A DNA stretch of 64,000 nt from Diplodia intermedia (GCA_021495925.1 JAKEKT010000079.1:1-64000), one strand, 5' to 3'; numbered from the stretch's first letter, positions 47,029 to 59,934 are shown. Notes: generated from the letters alone by a model not told the origin. Translations and numbers: made by a program.

Positions 47029-50000
47029 TGTTGAGAGCTTGTTGAGAGAGACAGGTGTGCAGCAATAAAGGGTGCTCCTGTTAGAAATAAGACGTGTGTT
47101 TGTTGCGGAGATGCAGTGAAGACGAGCGAGAGGACGAAACGGCGGGGTCGAAATGCAGAGGCGGGAGGAGTGGTTTTATGATGAACAAGCTCGCCCGATT
47201 GGAAGCTGCGCTGCGGGGTGCAGCAGGCCTTCCGTTATCGAGGAGGGAAGCGAGATGGAAGAAGACGCCGCACTCGCAGCTCGATGTTTTTGAGGAGGGA
47301 GCGAGATGGAGGATCGGCAGGCACGTCCGTCGCGGGCGCGGGAAGCTCGACGGGCCTTTGGAGAAGCTGCGCACAGGCCGAGTAGCTACCTACGTCACTG
47401 GCGGCCTTCGAGCCTCATCAAGCCTCAGCACGCACGCGGGACGACGATAAGATAGCCACGCGCGGACTCCTCAAGTGGGTCGCACGCTCTTGGGGCGAGG
47501 GATTCAAGGAAACGTAGACGCCTCCGGGGCAATTGGCCTCCCCGCGTCTTAAGAGCTGTCCGGCACCGCCCGCATTGTTGGGGATGTGTGTTGTTCTTTG
47601 GCGGGGCAAGCAGCCGCCCGCTCACCGCTTGCCTCGAGCTGCCATGGCCGTCCCGCTCCTGTGCTCTCACATGCCAGCTAGCTGCTGCTGTTTGCGTCGG
47701 CCCCATTTCCGTGCGGTCGTGTCTCGCGGGGGCAGCGGCACGCCATCTTTTATTTATTCCGTGGGCGGCAGCCGCATCTCAGGCTGGGTCCCGGAGAGAA
47801 GCAGCTTCGTCAGGAGAAGCGCGCGACGCGCGCCGTCTACACCGCACGGGCAAGCTTTTGCGCGCCTGCACTATCCGTGAACCGCGGCGCACGCTTCGCC
47901 AAGTACGATGTAGAGCGGCTGGCACTGGCGCTGACGGTGGAGTCTGACAGGCTGGCATTCGATCACGGCTGCAGAAGCGAACCGGTTGGCGGCCGCCAGC
48001 GGCCAGCGGCCAGCTAGGTACTAGACCGTAGACAAACAATGCACGCGCCGCGCCAACACACCTCCAGCGTCTCGACTTCTTCCACCGCGTACGACCAATT
48101 TCTGCGCGCCGTCGCATCACTGCAGCGCGGAAGCATCCTGGAATTTGTGAAGAACGCATTCTGTCTCGGCAGGCAAATGCGTTGCTCCCAACGTCTCACA
48201 CGCAGGCCCCTCGTCCTACGCCCAATGCTTACGGTACCTGGCTTCGAGAAGGTTGCTCGAAGCGGGACCATCCGCCGCCGCTCCGCAGAGAGCCGCAACA
48301 GAGACGCGCCTGCGCGCAGGATGCCGAAGCGTCGAGCAGTTTGCAGTCCGAGTCAGCACAGGAGGCCGCTCGCCGACCCTGTCCAGGCACTTGCGCCCGT
48401 TCACCCGTCTGCGGAAGAGCCTACCGTCGCGGCACCGAACCTGGCGGGAACTCGCCGTATATGCCGTCGTCGTGTGCAGCCGCAGTGCTGAAGCTGCGTC
48501 GTCGCAGGCCAGCCACCGCTCGAGCCCCTGAACGGGTGGAGTCCGCTGGGCTGGACACTACTGACTCTGCGTCGGGTTGCAAGCGACACGCGTGCTCGCA
48601 ACAAAGGTCGGTCGTCCGCGGTTTCCGTGGTGCACGCCGCTGTCAGCGGGCGGTTCCTGGGTCGGGCGAGGGCTGTAACGGCGTCCCAGAGCCTGCTCCC
48701 GCGCGCGTTCCTGGCGCGGGTGCCGGGCAGGAACGGCGGGAGCTCGTGTGATCGAGACATGCGCCGCCATGTTATAGCAGCTTGGTGGATGGCGTGAGCG
48801 GGGGTGTTTGATCGTCCGGAGAGCAGATTGCTGCGTGCCTGAGCGAAATTCACAGCGCGGCCGGAGCTCCATCTGTGCTGCCGGAGGCATCCGCCACGCC
48901 GCGCGCGCTCTCCTGGCTGTGTGGAGAGGGCGTGGAACAGGCGCCCTCCACGTAATCGGGAACGTAGCTTCGCCGGGAGTGCTGAGCGTCGCCGGGCGCG
49001 AAGATTGCTGTGGACCAGGGGGCGGCTCAGACCTCACCGCATGTCGGGTGCGCGCAGCGCTATCTATATTTACCGTGGTGCCAATATCGCGCGCTCGTGT
49101 AGTTCTTCATCAGAGACCCGCCGCGCGCGAGGGCGTCAGATCTGTCAGTGCCAAGTGTTTCGTGCGCCGCTGGGCTCATCCCGAGGGCGCCGCAAGGATA
49201 CCCTGAAGCTAAACTCGAATCCACTTCCCCCGTTGAGCACCTTCACCACCACCCGTGCCTCTCCAACCTCCGCGAAGCTCTCTGGGACTGCTGCGCGCCC
49301 TCGCTCGATCCGGCAGCCCTGCGCACGCTCTCTTCGCCGCGTCGACGTCGCCCGCGGCCCCCAGGTCCCACCCGCGGCGGCTCCTACTCCTATCCCTCAT
49401 TGCCGCCAGCCACTGCAGCTCCACACGCCCTGCCAGGGTGCATGCGTCCTCGTTGATCCACCGCCGCGCCGCGACCCTGTCCCTTTGGCTCCCGCTTGCC
49501 GCCGTCTGCATTGGCTCGACTCCTGCGTCTGCTCGCGCTTTGCACAAGACTCCCCCAGCCGCCCCGAACGTGCCGGCTCTCGTGGACAAGTGGACACGCC
49601 GCCCTCCTGCGCGCTGCAGCGCATTGCAACTCGGTACCACCCTGCGCACGGCAGTCCGAGACGAGCCGTGGTTGCTGAGGGCTGTAAGTTTCTTTGTTCC
49701 TGACGCCTGAAACCAGACGTGGTCTCTGGCCCACGGCCGATCGCGCCCTTGTGTGAATGATCTTGCCCTGGCCTCTTGTTTTCCATTCGTGGCCGCATGG
49801 TGGCACTGCTCTCACATTTGCACCAAACCTGAGATGGTGTAACGCGCCCAGCTGATTGAGTCCGTCCAGCGCACGCATACGCTTCCACCCACGCCGGGCG
49901 GCCTTCTTCGAGTCGCCGCAACCAACGAACCCACAGCTACGCCACCGAGCCAACACGCCTGAGCGCGCACGTCGTACAGGCGACAGTCGGAGGCCTGGCC

Positions 50001-50330
50001 TCAGGTTCCTGCCTAGCTCAGGGCCCCATTCATTTCTGGGCAATCCGGGCCCTTCAGGTGCGTATAGCGGATTTTCATCTCCTCTCTGTGTCCCCGTCCC
50101 AGACTCTGAAGCTGATCGCAATGTCGACTTGCAGAATCGAGGTAAAGCCGTGACTGTTCCCCTGGGCTGAGCTCGGCCGCACCAGCGGCCGCAGCGACGT
50201 CTCGACGCCGTACCGCGCACGACACGTTTCGGCTCGTCGCGTCGCGCACACTACCAATAGATGGTGTATGGCTAACACGGTGTGACAGCCGTTGGGTTGG
50301 GCCCAACCACAACGAAGGCCGTTACGAAAG
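47029..50330. other. Gene-poor GC-rich region between gdb1 and RhoGAP gene
   Basis: 3.3 kb with many overlapping open frames on all strands, which is expected in GC-rich DNA; all are Arg/Ala/Pro/Ser-rich with no domain. The genes on either side diverge, so both promoters and long 5' leaders lie here. A 5'-UTR intron acceptor is listed near the right end. Short CGGCCAG tandem units occur at 47990-48015. Confidence 0.5.
50271..50288 (+). promoter_or_regulatory. Probable 5'-UTR intron 3' end of the RhoGAP gene
   Basis: GGCTAACACGGTGTGACAG contains a perfect CTAAC branch site 9 nt before a CAG acceptor, 42 bp upstream of the ATG at 50331. Possible donors upstream are GTGCGT at 50057 or GTAAAG at 50141; which one is used cannot be decided. 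Confidence 0.45.
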
Positions 50331-52477
50331 ATGCCGAAATCCCCCTCCTTGTCTCTGAACCTCCACCAGCCCAACAAAGCCCATTCCCGGCCTCAGAACG
50401 GCGAACGCCCCCGCAGTCCGCAGAGCCCTAGATCCCCCAGGGCTAGCCAGTCCGCTCGCTATGAGATGAGCCGCAACGAGCGAAACATGGACTCATATAC
50501 CGCACCGAACTCGTCCCACTCGCACAGCGGACCGGAAAGGTCGCCCAGGACCCACGTCGTCAAAGAAGAGACGCCGCGGCCGCTGTTTGGAAACTCCAAG
50601 GCGTCAAAGTCCTCAACGAGGATCGGCGGAGACAATGCGATGTCGATCAGACAGGTATCGGAGGGCTCGTCATTGCCAGATAGCACGGCGCAGACATACC
50701 CGTACAAGCAATCTTCTGGTTCATCTCCGGATTTGACAAAGTCGCTGGATAATTTGACGAGGTCGCTGGAAAGTGCAAGCATAACGAGTAGTAAGCGGCG
50801 CGAATTTAATGCTGATCGTCGGCTCGTTCTCACTTGAAACTGACGCTATTACTCCAGGCACCGCTTCACATGAGCAAGAGCGCTATGACCAGCGCGCCCC
50901 ATCTTCACACGGTAGATTGCAGCAGAACACTCCCCCAAGTTCTCACTCCAACGACCACCCCACCGCGAAACGGTCTGGCCAAAAGCATCGCTTCAACATT
51001 TTGTCTCGCTCGCGCTCCATTAGATCCGACGACTATTTGAACAGCGCGCAACAGCAGCAAAAGCCCGCCCGCTTCACTCCCGAGTCTGAACAGCGCTACA
51101 CCAAGCGCCAACCCGACCAGAACGGACTGAAGACTGCACCAATTAAGGAAGACAGGACCTTCCGCGATATGATGCAGAACACTTCGCGCAATCGCTCAGC
51201 CGATCGTCACACGGAGCCCGACGAGGACACGGCCGCTCACCCGCGCGACAAGAACAACCCATTCTCATTCTCGAATTCTTTCAAGGACAACCCCGGCGCC
51301 GACTTCCTCAATAACATCAAGAAATCTGGCACAAAAGCTGCCGACGGACTTGGTAAGGCGGGCAAAGGCTTCTTTGGCAAGCTCGCGCGCAGCGGCAGCT
51401 CCCACGAGCGCGACCATGGACCTGTTCTGGACGAAAATTACGTATGCAAAGTCATCAACCTGCCGCTAGTTGAGCAGACGCGGAAGACCAGGATTTCGAA
51501 GAGGCTGGCAGCATCAAAGGACAAGACTGAATTTTGGATGCCTGCCTTGCCCTGGCGGTGCATTGAGTATGCCTCCCCAGCCTTGGAACACAGAGTACCA
51601 TCCCGATCGGCTGACTGATGCTTGCAGCTATCTCAACATGAACGGCTGCGAGGAGGAAGGGCTTTACCGTGTCCCGGGCAGCGGTAAGGACGTCAAGTAC
51701 TGGCAAATGCGTTTTGATAAAGGTATGCGTCCTTTCTGGCATAGGTGGCCTTTATTTAACCAACTATGATTGCATGTAGAACTTGACATCAATCTGTTCG
51801 ACGAACCGAATCTTTACGACATTAACATCATCGGATCCATGTTCAAGGCGTGGCTCCGCGAGCTTCCAGATGAGATCTTCCCCAAGGCCGTGCAAAAGAA
51901 GATCCAAGAAAGTTGCGGCGATGCCAAGGCGACACCACAGATGCTCAAGGATGAGCTCTCGAAACTACCGCCATTCAACTACTACCTTCTATTCGCCATC
52001 ACTTGCCATATCAGCCTCCTCCACTCGTGTTCGGAGAAGAACAAGATGGACTACCGCAATCTCTGCATTTGCTTCCAGCCTTGCATGAAGATCGAGGCAT
52101 TCTGCTTTCAATTCCTCGTACTTGACTGGCGCAACTGCTGGCAGGGCTGCTGGACGGAAAAGGAATATCTTGAGCGGGAGATGCGCATCCTGGAGCCGGA
52201 GAAGTACCCGCCACAGCCAGCACTGGGGCTGAGCACACCGAACGGCAGCACCAGCCAGCTGGATGACGAGCGTGCTGTTTCATCGGGGAGCAGCAAGCCT
52301 TCGACCATCAACAGCTCGACGCCAGAGCGGCCGCGTCCGCCGCCCCTCGATTCGGTCAATGCGCGTGAGTATGAAGACGAGGATGCCACGCCGACGCAGA
52401 CAGGCCATAACGGAATTCGCAACGAGCTGCCCAAGCTGTCGCCGATGCAACCTCTTTCACCGATCGGATCTATCTGA
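50331..52477 (+). CDS. RhoGAP-domain protein
   Basis: Four exons, 50331-50790, 50858-51566, 51628-51722 and 51780-52477, give 653 residues with consistent phases. The N-terminal 280 residues are disordered, Ser/Pro/Gln-rich, with RSPRTH-like phosphosite motifs. The RhoGAP domain (about 335-520) shows ALPWRCIDYLNMNGCEEEGL then YRVPGSGKDV, whose Arg is the catalytic finger. FDEPNLYDINIIGSMFKAWL then RELPDEIFP follows, the GTPase-contact helix. The late helix reads RNLCICFQPCMKI instead of the usual FGPNL, a divergent feature of one fungal RhoGAP subgroup. The C-terminal tail is disordered. It should switch off a Rho-family GTPase in polarity or wall-integrity signalling. Which Rho it acts on is not visible. 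Confidence 0.87.
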
Positions 52478-53394
52478 AGACAGCCATGACGGCGGATCCG
52501 TCCGCTTAATTCTCCTCAGTTCCAGAGACGCTTACCACTTGGTAATTTCTGAATTCGGAGCGCCAGTGCAGCAGACAACGGTCGGCTTGGCTGGGCTTCC
52601 CTCCACCACCCGGTGCGGCCTTGTGGGCATCCGGGTTTAATTGGACCGGCTTGTCTGGCCGACGGCGTCGGCAACCGACTCGCACGGCGGACAGGCGTGC
52701 TTCCCAGGACGGCGCCCCTCAGGGAAAAATTAGCGTGCAAGCACGGGTGGGCAATGCAAGTTTGATGCGGGTTCTTTGCGCTGCTTTTCGAATACCCACT
52801 TCCTTGGTTCTGACCGCTTTCCGGTTTGGCGTTTGTTGTTCGCGCATGTGGGCGTGGATTTTCCGATCTTGATGCCTTTGTATTGGCTGCATGCTCAGGA
52901 TGGTTGGAAGCATTGCGTTTTGCGGATCTTTTCCTTTTCTCTATTCGAGCAAGATGTACGATACGAAGGCGAGCGAAGGACCGGACGTGTCGTGGTTGCG
53001 GTGATGATGGGTCTTCTACAGAGCTAAGTAGACAATGGACAGACAGACGGGGGCGGGCTGGCGGATGGCACACGGGATTCCTTTCTGGACTTGGAGCAGC
53101 TTCAGAGGGGAGGCGCGTTGATTGTCCAAGCACTCTCTGGGAGCAGTCTAGGAAAGCCATCAACGACGAACATGTTTTTTTTTTTTTCCACAAGCTTGCG
53201 CGGTCTGGGCATCATGTGGTTCGACGAGACGGCGCGCAGCTCTGCCGCACCAGCGGGGCCAACTTAGCCGGCAGCCAGTTGGCTTGTGCGCCCGGGCATT
53301 GACGTCGCCCCGAAATATCACGAAGCTCTCAAGCTTCGACTGCATCCACACCCACGACAGTCCGTCGCCAGCCAGCGCCCTCGCTCAACTCCCA
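52478..53394. other. Intergenic region upstream of pam17
   Basis: About 0.9 kb with no supported gene. It contains a 13-base T-run at 53175-53187 and otherwise average composition. It holds the RhoGAP 3' UTR and the pam17 promoter. Confidence 0.5.
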
Positions 53395-54328
53395 ATGTTC
53401 TCGCCATCCGCCATGCCTATCCGCTGCGCCGCGGCAGTGGCTGCCGTCCGTCCCCGCGCCACCGTCAGCGTGCGCCCGTGCCTCTCGTCCTCGGCCTCCT
53501 ACAGCACCAAGCCCAGGACCGTACCTGGCCCGTCCCAATTCCTCAAGCTCTCCGTCAGCTCCCCGATTTCGGCCACCCGTTGCTCAGCTTCCCCCACCGT
53601 CGCCACACGCTGCCCGTCTCCCATCACCGCCCGCCTCATCTCCTCGACCCGCTCCACGCGGACTGCCGCTTCGACCACAAACTCATCCTCCTCCGCGCCC
53701 ACTCCGTCGGCCAATGCGGCCGATACCTTGACATGGAACCGCTTTCTTGCGCTTCGGAAGACGCGCCGCCGCCTGTCGCTGCTCTGCAGCGTCGCAGCGG
53801 CCATCGCATCGACGGCCGTCGGCCTCAATGTTCTGCTAGCGAATGACATCGACTCGCTCGGCGCGCAGACGCTCGGCCTCGACCCAATCATTGTGATGGG
53901 CCTAGGGACTATGGCTTGCGGGTGCGTGGGGTGGCTGCTGGGGCCGGCGATCGGCGATGGCCTGTTTAGGATTGCGTACAGGCGGATCGGAAAGCAGATC
54001 GTTGAGGTGAGTCGAAGACGAAGACAATGGCAATGGTCTGGGTGGCAATCAGAGTACTGACACCCGTTTGTTTGGTGCTGTGTAGAAGGAGAAGCAGTTC
54101 TTTCAGCGCATAAAGAAGTTCCGTGTCGACCCCACCCAGTCCAGCTTGAACAACCCCGTTCCCGATTTCTACGGCGAGAAGATCGGCTCGGTTGCCGACT
54201 ACCGCCGCTGGCTGAAGGATCAGCGTGCCTTCAACTTGAAGACGTCAGGCATGCCGCGTGGCGGTGCGGGTGCCGTGGCGTTGGGCAAAAGGGCTAGGCG
54301 GGTATCGAAGACTACTGGAGGCCGTTGA
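53395..54328 (+). CDS. pam17: Mitochondrial import motor subunit Pam17
   Basis: Two exons, 53395-54006 and 54086-54328, with a 79-nt intron (GTGAGT...GTAG), encode 284 residues. The first 110 residues are Arg/Ser/Ala-rich and lack acidic residues, as expected of a mitochondrial presequence plus a low-complexity linker. The mature domain starts LTWNRFLALRKTRRR, the Pam17 hallmark. Two membrane helices follow, LCSVAAAIASTAVGLNVLL and PIIVMGLGTMACGCVGWLLG, and then the matrix tail PVPDFYGEKIGSVADYRRWL. Pam17 sits in the inner membrane and organises the Pam16-Pam18 part of the TIM23 import motor. The size is slightly above the yeast protein because of the longer N-terminus. Confidence 0.92.
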
Positions 54329-56439
54329 TTCCCGGCAGTGGGAGGATAGATAGCGGCTGGCATTGCGAAAACGCTTTCCCTAAGTTGTGTAAAGGGACCA
54401 GGGATCAAGAATCAGGTCTCACGGGGCTTCCCGTGTTTGTCAGCTTGCCTGTCTCGTCTCCTGAGGTTGGCCGGAAGGCTGGTTGTTTCATTGTACAAAC
54501 TCAAGTGCTGAAGGAAAATTTGGTGAGCTTTGAATTGAGGCCGTGTGAGTGCGAAAGAAATGAAACATCTCCATTCTCCCGTCAGCTGAAGCATCTCCTC
54601 TAACCCCATCGAGTTCTTGATAGCGTATTAACGGCGATGAAGGAATAGAATAGAACTGATTGCAGTTGCTGGTTGTCCTTTACCCTCCCTTCAGCGGACT
54701 TCCCCCAAATTTGCACAACCAGAAGGACAATACCAGGAGCCACCAATGTCAACGGCAGTGCCACATACCAGAAACGACATCCGCTGCACCAATCAACTGA
54801 ATGGCTCTTCCACAATCTTCACTTGCTTTCTCCACATCACATCCATTCCATTCCTAAGGCCCGTCGTCACATTCACATTTGCCTCAAACACGAACTCGGC
54901 ATCGCGGCTGTGCGCTTGTTCCAGCCAGCGCCTTCGCCTCTTCCGACTTCAGGTCCGTGAACATACGGTTTTCTGCTACGTTCTCGCCGGTAGCGATTTG
55001 CTGGAAGAATGTGCACGGGTATGCGGTGCGAGGGGATGGGGAAGAAGGTGAGCGGCCGTCGGGGATTTTGGTGCTGACCTGTGTGGTGGTGATGCTGGTG
55101 CTCCGTGGAGCAGTTCATACAGGGGAGCTTGACGCGATTTGTGGTGGGTATTACCGACCGCTAGCACAAGGCCATGGAGAGAAAGCGTGGCACGCGGCCG
55201 CTTGAAGGCTTGCGACGACGTGTTCCCAGCGCGTTCGTTTGGAGCCATCTTATCAGTGTCCTTCCTCCTTGGAACAATACAGGGCGTCCGGGAGCAGATT
55301 GCTTTCAGCAAGGTAAAAGAGTTAAGGATGTAGGAAAGCACTTCGCTTCCCTCTGATAGCGCGTTGGCGCGTTTGCCAGAACAGCAAGGATATCGTGTGC
55401 ACGATCTCCGTTTATGTGGCGGCGCTTACCTGATAACGATTGGCGTGCGGAATACTCTTAGATGATCGTGTGTAGAATCTGAGTAAAGAAATTTCAGCAT
55501 AGATGAGAACCAGAACTTCATAGCAAGTTACAGAGGATTTGGGCTGCAGTGGCATCCACCTTTTTTTTTTTTTTTCTTTATATATACATAACCGGATAGT
55601 TTGTCCGTGTCCAAGACTTACATTGATGAACGAACAATGGGTTTACTTTCTGTTGAAGACTGAATGGATTAACCCTCGAAGAGGCACATGAAACTACAGG
55701 ATAACATACCCAAGGGAACACAGCTAAGCCTAATCTAGACATTCTCACTTAGGAAGTATCTTCAGTCGAGTCTTCGATTTTCAACACTTTCACGTAAGTA
55801 GGGTGCAACATTCGCTGTGGGTCAAAGTTGAGAGAGCTAGATCTTTTTAGCCACTGGTTACCACTATGCCTTTGTCAGGTTTCTGTTCTCCTACTCCAAT
55901 GGATCTTCACTAACACCCGATCAAATTTCGCCGGCGTTGGCTTCCTTCAAGGTACATACTTGCTGCATAGTGGAGAAAGGACATCTGGCTCAGTAAAACC
56001 CATCTCATGCTGATTTACTCCTTGATGCTCCTGCTGGCAAGAATTGCTTCACATGTGATAGGCGCACTTCAGCTTCTTGAGGCCCTGTCTAGAAGCACTG
56101 TGGGGTGTATAAAGATTGATCTCTCTCAAATCCTAATCAGACCATAATCTGCGTGGATCACTGCGTCAGGCAGTCTGATGGATAGCCCGAGGTTTTGGCC
56201 GTCTGTGCCAAAAAGCAAACTCTACCCTGTTCTCTTTTCCCGCACACTTCTTTTCGACCGCACTCTGAAGCCCATCTCCAACACCAATAAACACATACAG
56301 AGTCCCAGAGCCGAGTCCCTCGTACTCAAGTGACGCTGATCCCATCGAATGAGACGACCTTTGGAAAGTCAAGCCATACCTGCTGGCAGCCATACAATGC
56401 CACGAGACATGACGAGACAGCGGTCCGCCAGTTCCCTCG
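54329..56439. other. Convergent 2.1-kb intergenic region
   Basis: It lies between pam17 (plus) and msh3 (minus). On the minus strand at about 54600-55050 short frames look weakly coding (a hydrophobic segment YVALPLTLVAPGIVLLVV and a polar stretch NRMFTDLKSEEAKA), but they cannot be joined into a gene. From about 55400 to 56130 the DNA becomes clearly AT-richer, including a 15-base T-run (55561-55575) followed by TTTATATATACATA. Confidence 0.5.
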
Positions 56440-59400
56440 TTACAACTGCTCAATGCCATCCACAATGGCATCAAGCTCCACATCGCCCGCCTCTTCTAGC
56501 ATTTTTGACACAGTGCTGGACCTATTTTTAGTCAGTCGGATAATCCTTTCGCAACAAGAAAGCAAAATAACTTACAGCCCAAACACCTTCCTCGTCCTCA
56601 TCGTTTCCTCTAGCTCCCTACTCTTCGCGGCCGCGACCTCCAACACGGCCTCCGGCACGTCGGCCAGCCGCGCCACGTTGAGCCCGTAACTGCGGTGCGC
56701 GACGCCCTCGCCGACCTCGTACAGGAATGTGATTTCCTCCCACTTGCCGTCCGCCTCCTTGCTCTCCTCGAACTTCATGTGGACATTCTTCAGCTCGCCC
56801 TGGTCGAAGCCATCTGCCAACCTCGCCAGGTTCTGGTAGTGCGTGATGAACAGCGTAAGCGCTTTGACGTCGCGCACCATGTGGTCAAGGACGGCTTGCG
56901 CGATGGCGACGCCGTCGTGGGTGCTGGTGCCGCGCCCGAGCTCGTCGAGGATGACGAGAGAGCGCGGCGAAGCCTGCTTCAAGATGTCTGCCGTCTCGGA
57001 AAGCTCGACCATAAAGGTCGACTCACCCGCCATCATGTTGTCGAAGGCACCCATCCGCGTGAACACGGCATCGAGCATGCCAAGTTTGGCCGACGCCGCG
57101 GGCACGTACGAGCCGACCTGGGCCATGATGCAGATAAGGGCAACCTGGCGTACGTAGGAGGATTTGCCACCCATGTTCGGCCCGGTGATGAGCAGGGCAC
57201 GAGTGCTGTTGGCAGAGAGGGAGATGTTGTTCGGAACATATGAGTCCAGGAGAAGCTGCTCCACCATCGGGTGCCGACCCTCGGAGACGTCAACACAAAC
57301 GTCTACGGTGTACTCTGGCTTGACATAGCCCGGCTGGTTGCTGATCTCGGCAAGCGACAGCAAACAATCCAAAGTCGCGAGAGACTGCACACAGTCCCGG
57401 AAAGACTGATACCTGATACCTATCTCGGCCAACAAGTTCCTAAACGCTACGTCGCAGGCAGCGGCCAAGGCTTCTTTATGTTGATCCCGCTCCCTGAGAA
57501 GTCGTACTACCTCGGGAGTGTGGAAACGCGAGACTTGCTTCGTGCCGCTGATCTTGGCCCAGGAAGCAGGTACCTTCTTGACCTCGCTGTTGCTCACTTC
57601 GATCAAGAACTCGATGCCTGCCTTTGTCACATATTCAACCTTCGATTTCTTCAAGGCCGCGGCAATCTCTTTCTTGTGCTCTTTGAGGTCGTGCTCCACA
57701 CTAACAATGCCGACCTTGTGGTCCGTGATATCCTCGGTTTCATGCTCTTCTCTGAAGAAGCCGTATTTGTCGTCATCCTTCGCAGCCTGGAGATTGAGTC
57801 TGTTCAGGAAACTATCAACGTCCTGACCGATCAAGGGCAGGTTCGCGATTGCCTCTTGGAGGATTGGTGACAAGAACCCGGACTTCTCTGGTGATTGAAC
57901 GTGTGCATACTCGCCGGCAATGCGTTGCAGTGTTTGCAGGACCGCCAGCAGCTCTGGTCGCGTACACTTTTGATAGTAGATACGGATCAGAGACTTCTCC
58001 AAGTCTGTCTTTACCTGGGAAAGCAAGTGCTTCATCTTTTCCATGGCAACGTCATTTTCGCCACTCCGCAATTCCTCCACGGCGCCGATACGTTCCTCGA
58101 GTTTGGCCTTGTTGAGCAAAGGCCTTCCAACCCATTTACGCAGAAGTCGCTGACCAAAGCGAGTTTTGGTTCTGTCCATTGTCCAGAACAGGCTCCCTTT
58201 CACTGCGCGATCGGTCTGGTTCTGGTATATTTCCAGACTGCCCAAAGTATTACCGTTTAGCAACATGTGGGAGCGGGCACTGAACGCCTGGAAATTTTTC
58301 GTCAGGTCGAAGACGTGTTCCAGGCCGTATTCCGTCATGTGGGTGATAAGTGCTGATAAACAAATAGTCATATGCTCCGAAAGTTGATGGACTTTGTCCA
58401 GAACAGCCGCGGCGGAATCCGAACTGTCCTCCTTACTTTTCATCTTGTCGGCATAAAAGCTTGATATGTGACTGTACGCCTGAGCGGCCATAGTCTTCGG
58501 CTTCTCCACCCGCTCCACCCGTGCTTGGTCACCGAACACATTTCGTTTCGACCCGGACAGATGCTGGACTATCTTTTCGGTGGCTCTCGAGACGTCGCCC
58601 ACGATGAGGAGTTCGCATGGTGCTATGTGAAGTAGTCGAGTTTCGATCTCGCTTCTCATGAAGCCGTCCTCGAAGCCATCATAAATGATGTCACCCGTCG
58701 CAGGCTGGACGGCGACGATACCTATGTGGACCTTCTCATCCGTACTCCAGCCCTTGGCGTTGGTCTCGGTCAGGCATAGAATATACCCTGTTGCTGAAGA
58801 TTGGGAATTGGCATTCGCACCTGTCCCCTCTAAGCCTTCGACATCATCGATGTAGGTGGCTTTCGTGTAGAGGTTAGTGAGCTTGCGGACAAAGGGAGCG
58901 TTGCGGTTGTCTCCGGCCTTCTTAAGCGCAGCAGTCTCGAGTTGTCTGACTACACCAACTTTGTGGCCTGCAGCGACTAGGCGCTTGACATGCACATGTA
59001 GTCTGTGCGTGGGAAAGCTTGCACCGGCAAAACGATCCAGATGGGCTTCGGACGGGTGTTCATCGAACCTCATCTTCCCTGATATACATACAATGCCTAG
59101 CTCCTTGGCAGCTACCCTGGCATCCTCTCCAAAGAAGCGGAATTTATAGCCCACTTCAACGACGAGGATGGTGTCCGGATGCGTTTGTTTCAGATCGATG
59201 ATCTGTTTCTCCATGGGCGTTAACTTGGCGGCTGCCTTCTTTGCGGTCCCTCTGCCTTTGGCTTTCGACTTTGCTTGCGGCTCCTCATCCTCGGCATCCT
59301 CATCCTCGTCGTCCTCACCTTCACCGGCCTCTTCGGGAATCGCACCGTGCCGTCTTTTGATCTCTGCAATGCTGTCGGGCCTGCCCAGCTTCTTGACAAA

Positions 59401-59934
59401 CTTTTGGTGCAGCTTCTCTTTCGTCTTCCTCGTCTCTTCCGTGTCCGGCTCCTGGTTCTCCATCCGCACAGGCGAGCTCGAGAAGATGAACCTGGATGTT
59501 CTGCTGGTCCCCTTGAGGCTGCGCGAGCCATTGAGGCCGGCCTCGCTCACGCTGGCTAGCGATTGACATTCCTCGGCGGCGGGCTCGGGCGAAGGATCTC
59601 GTGCATTCAGGTCCGGTGCGTAGTCGTCATCGTCTTCGTCCTGGACTGTTCTCCGTGCCCTCTTGGCTTTCGGGGCGGGTGCTGCGCGACTGCCATCGCT
59701 GGTTTGTGCACGCTTCAAGGCATTGGAAAAGTTTCGCTGGGGCGCGATGGGCTCCTCATCGTCATCTTCGGAGCTCTGGTGAGCTTCATCGCGGTGAATA
59801 GCAGGTGGCGTCGACGACTTGGGTGGCTCTGCAGGTGGCTTCGGGGTTGAGGAAGGTTTCTTGGAGAAGAAGCTTGAGATTGTCGCCTGCTTCTTACACT
59901 GGGACGTAGAAAACGGCGAGGTTGAGGGAGGCAT
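56440..59934 (-). CDS. msh3: DNA mismatch repair protein MSH3
   Basis: Two exons are read (complement), 59934-56576 and 56521-56440, with a 54-nt intron, 1146 residues. The N-terminus carries a PCNA-binding PIP box QATISSFF (about 17-24) and a disordered acidic or basic linker. Domain I begins TPMEKQIIDLKQTHPDTILV and includes YKFRFFGEDA, the mispair-contact region of the MSH3 type. Lever and clamp helices follow, then the ATPase: Walker A GPNMGGKSSYVRQVAL, signature ESTFMVELSE, Walker B LVILDELGRGTSTHDG and TLFITHYQNLARL. The last exon adds about 27 residues ending DAIVDGIEQL. With MSH2 it forms MutS-beta, which binds insertion-deletion loops in the nucleus. Confidence 0.95.

Noticed and set aside
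47081..49921. Many overlapping open frames in the GC-rich gap
   Set aside because: All six frames are open at random in such DNA; the products are Arg/Ala/Pro-rich, lack domains and do not connect by good splice sites.
55380..56130. RIP-mutated transposon in the AT-rich patch
   Set aside because: The shift is moderate, and I see no terminal repeats, transposase remnants or clear TpA excess by eye; it cannot be supported without counting.
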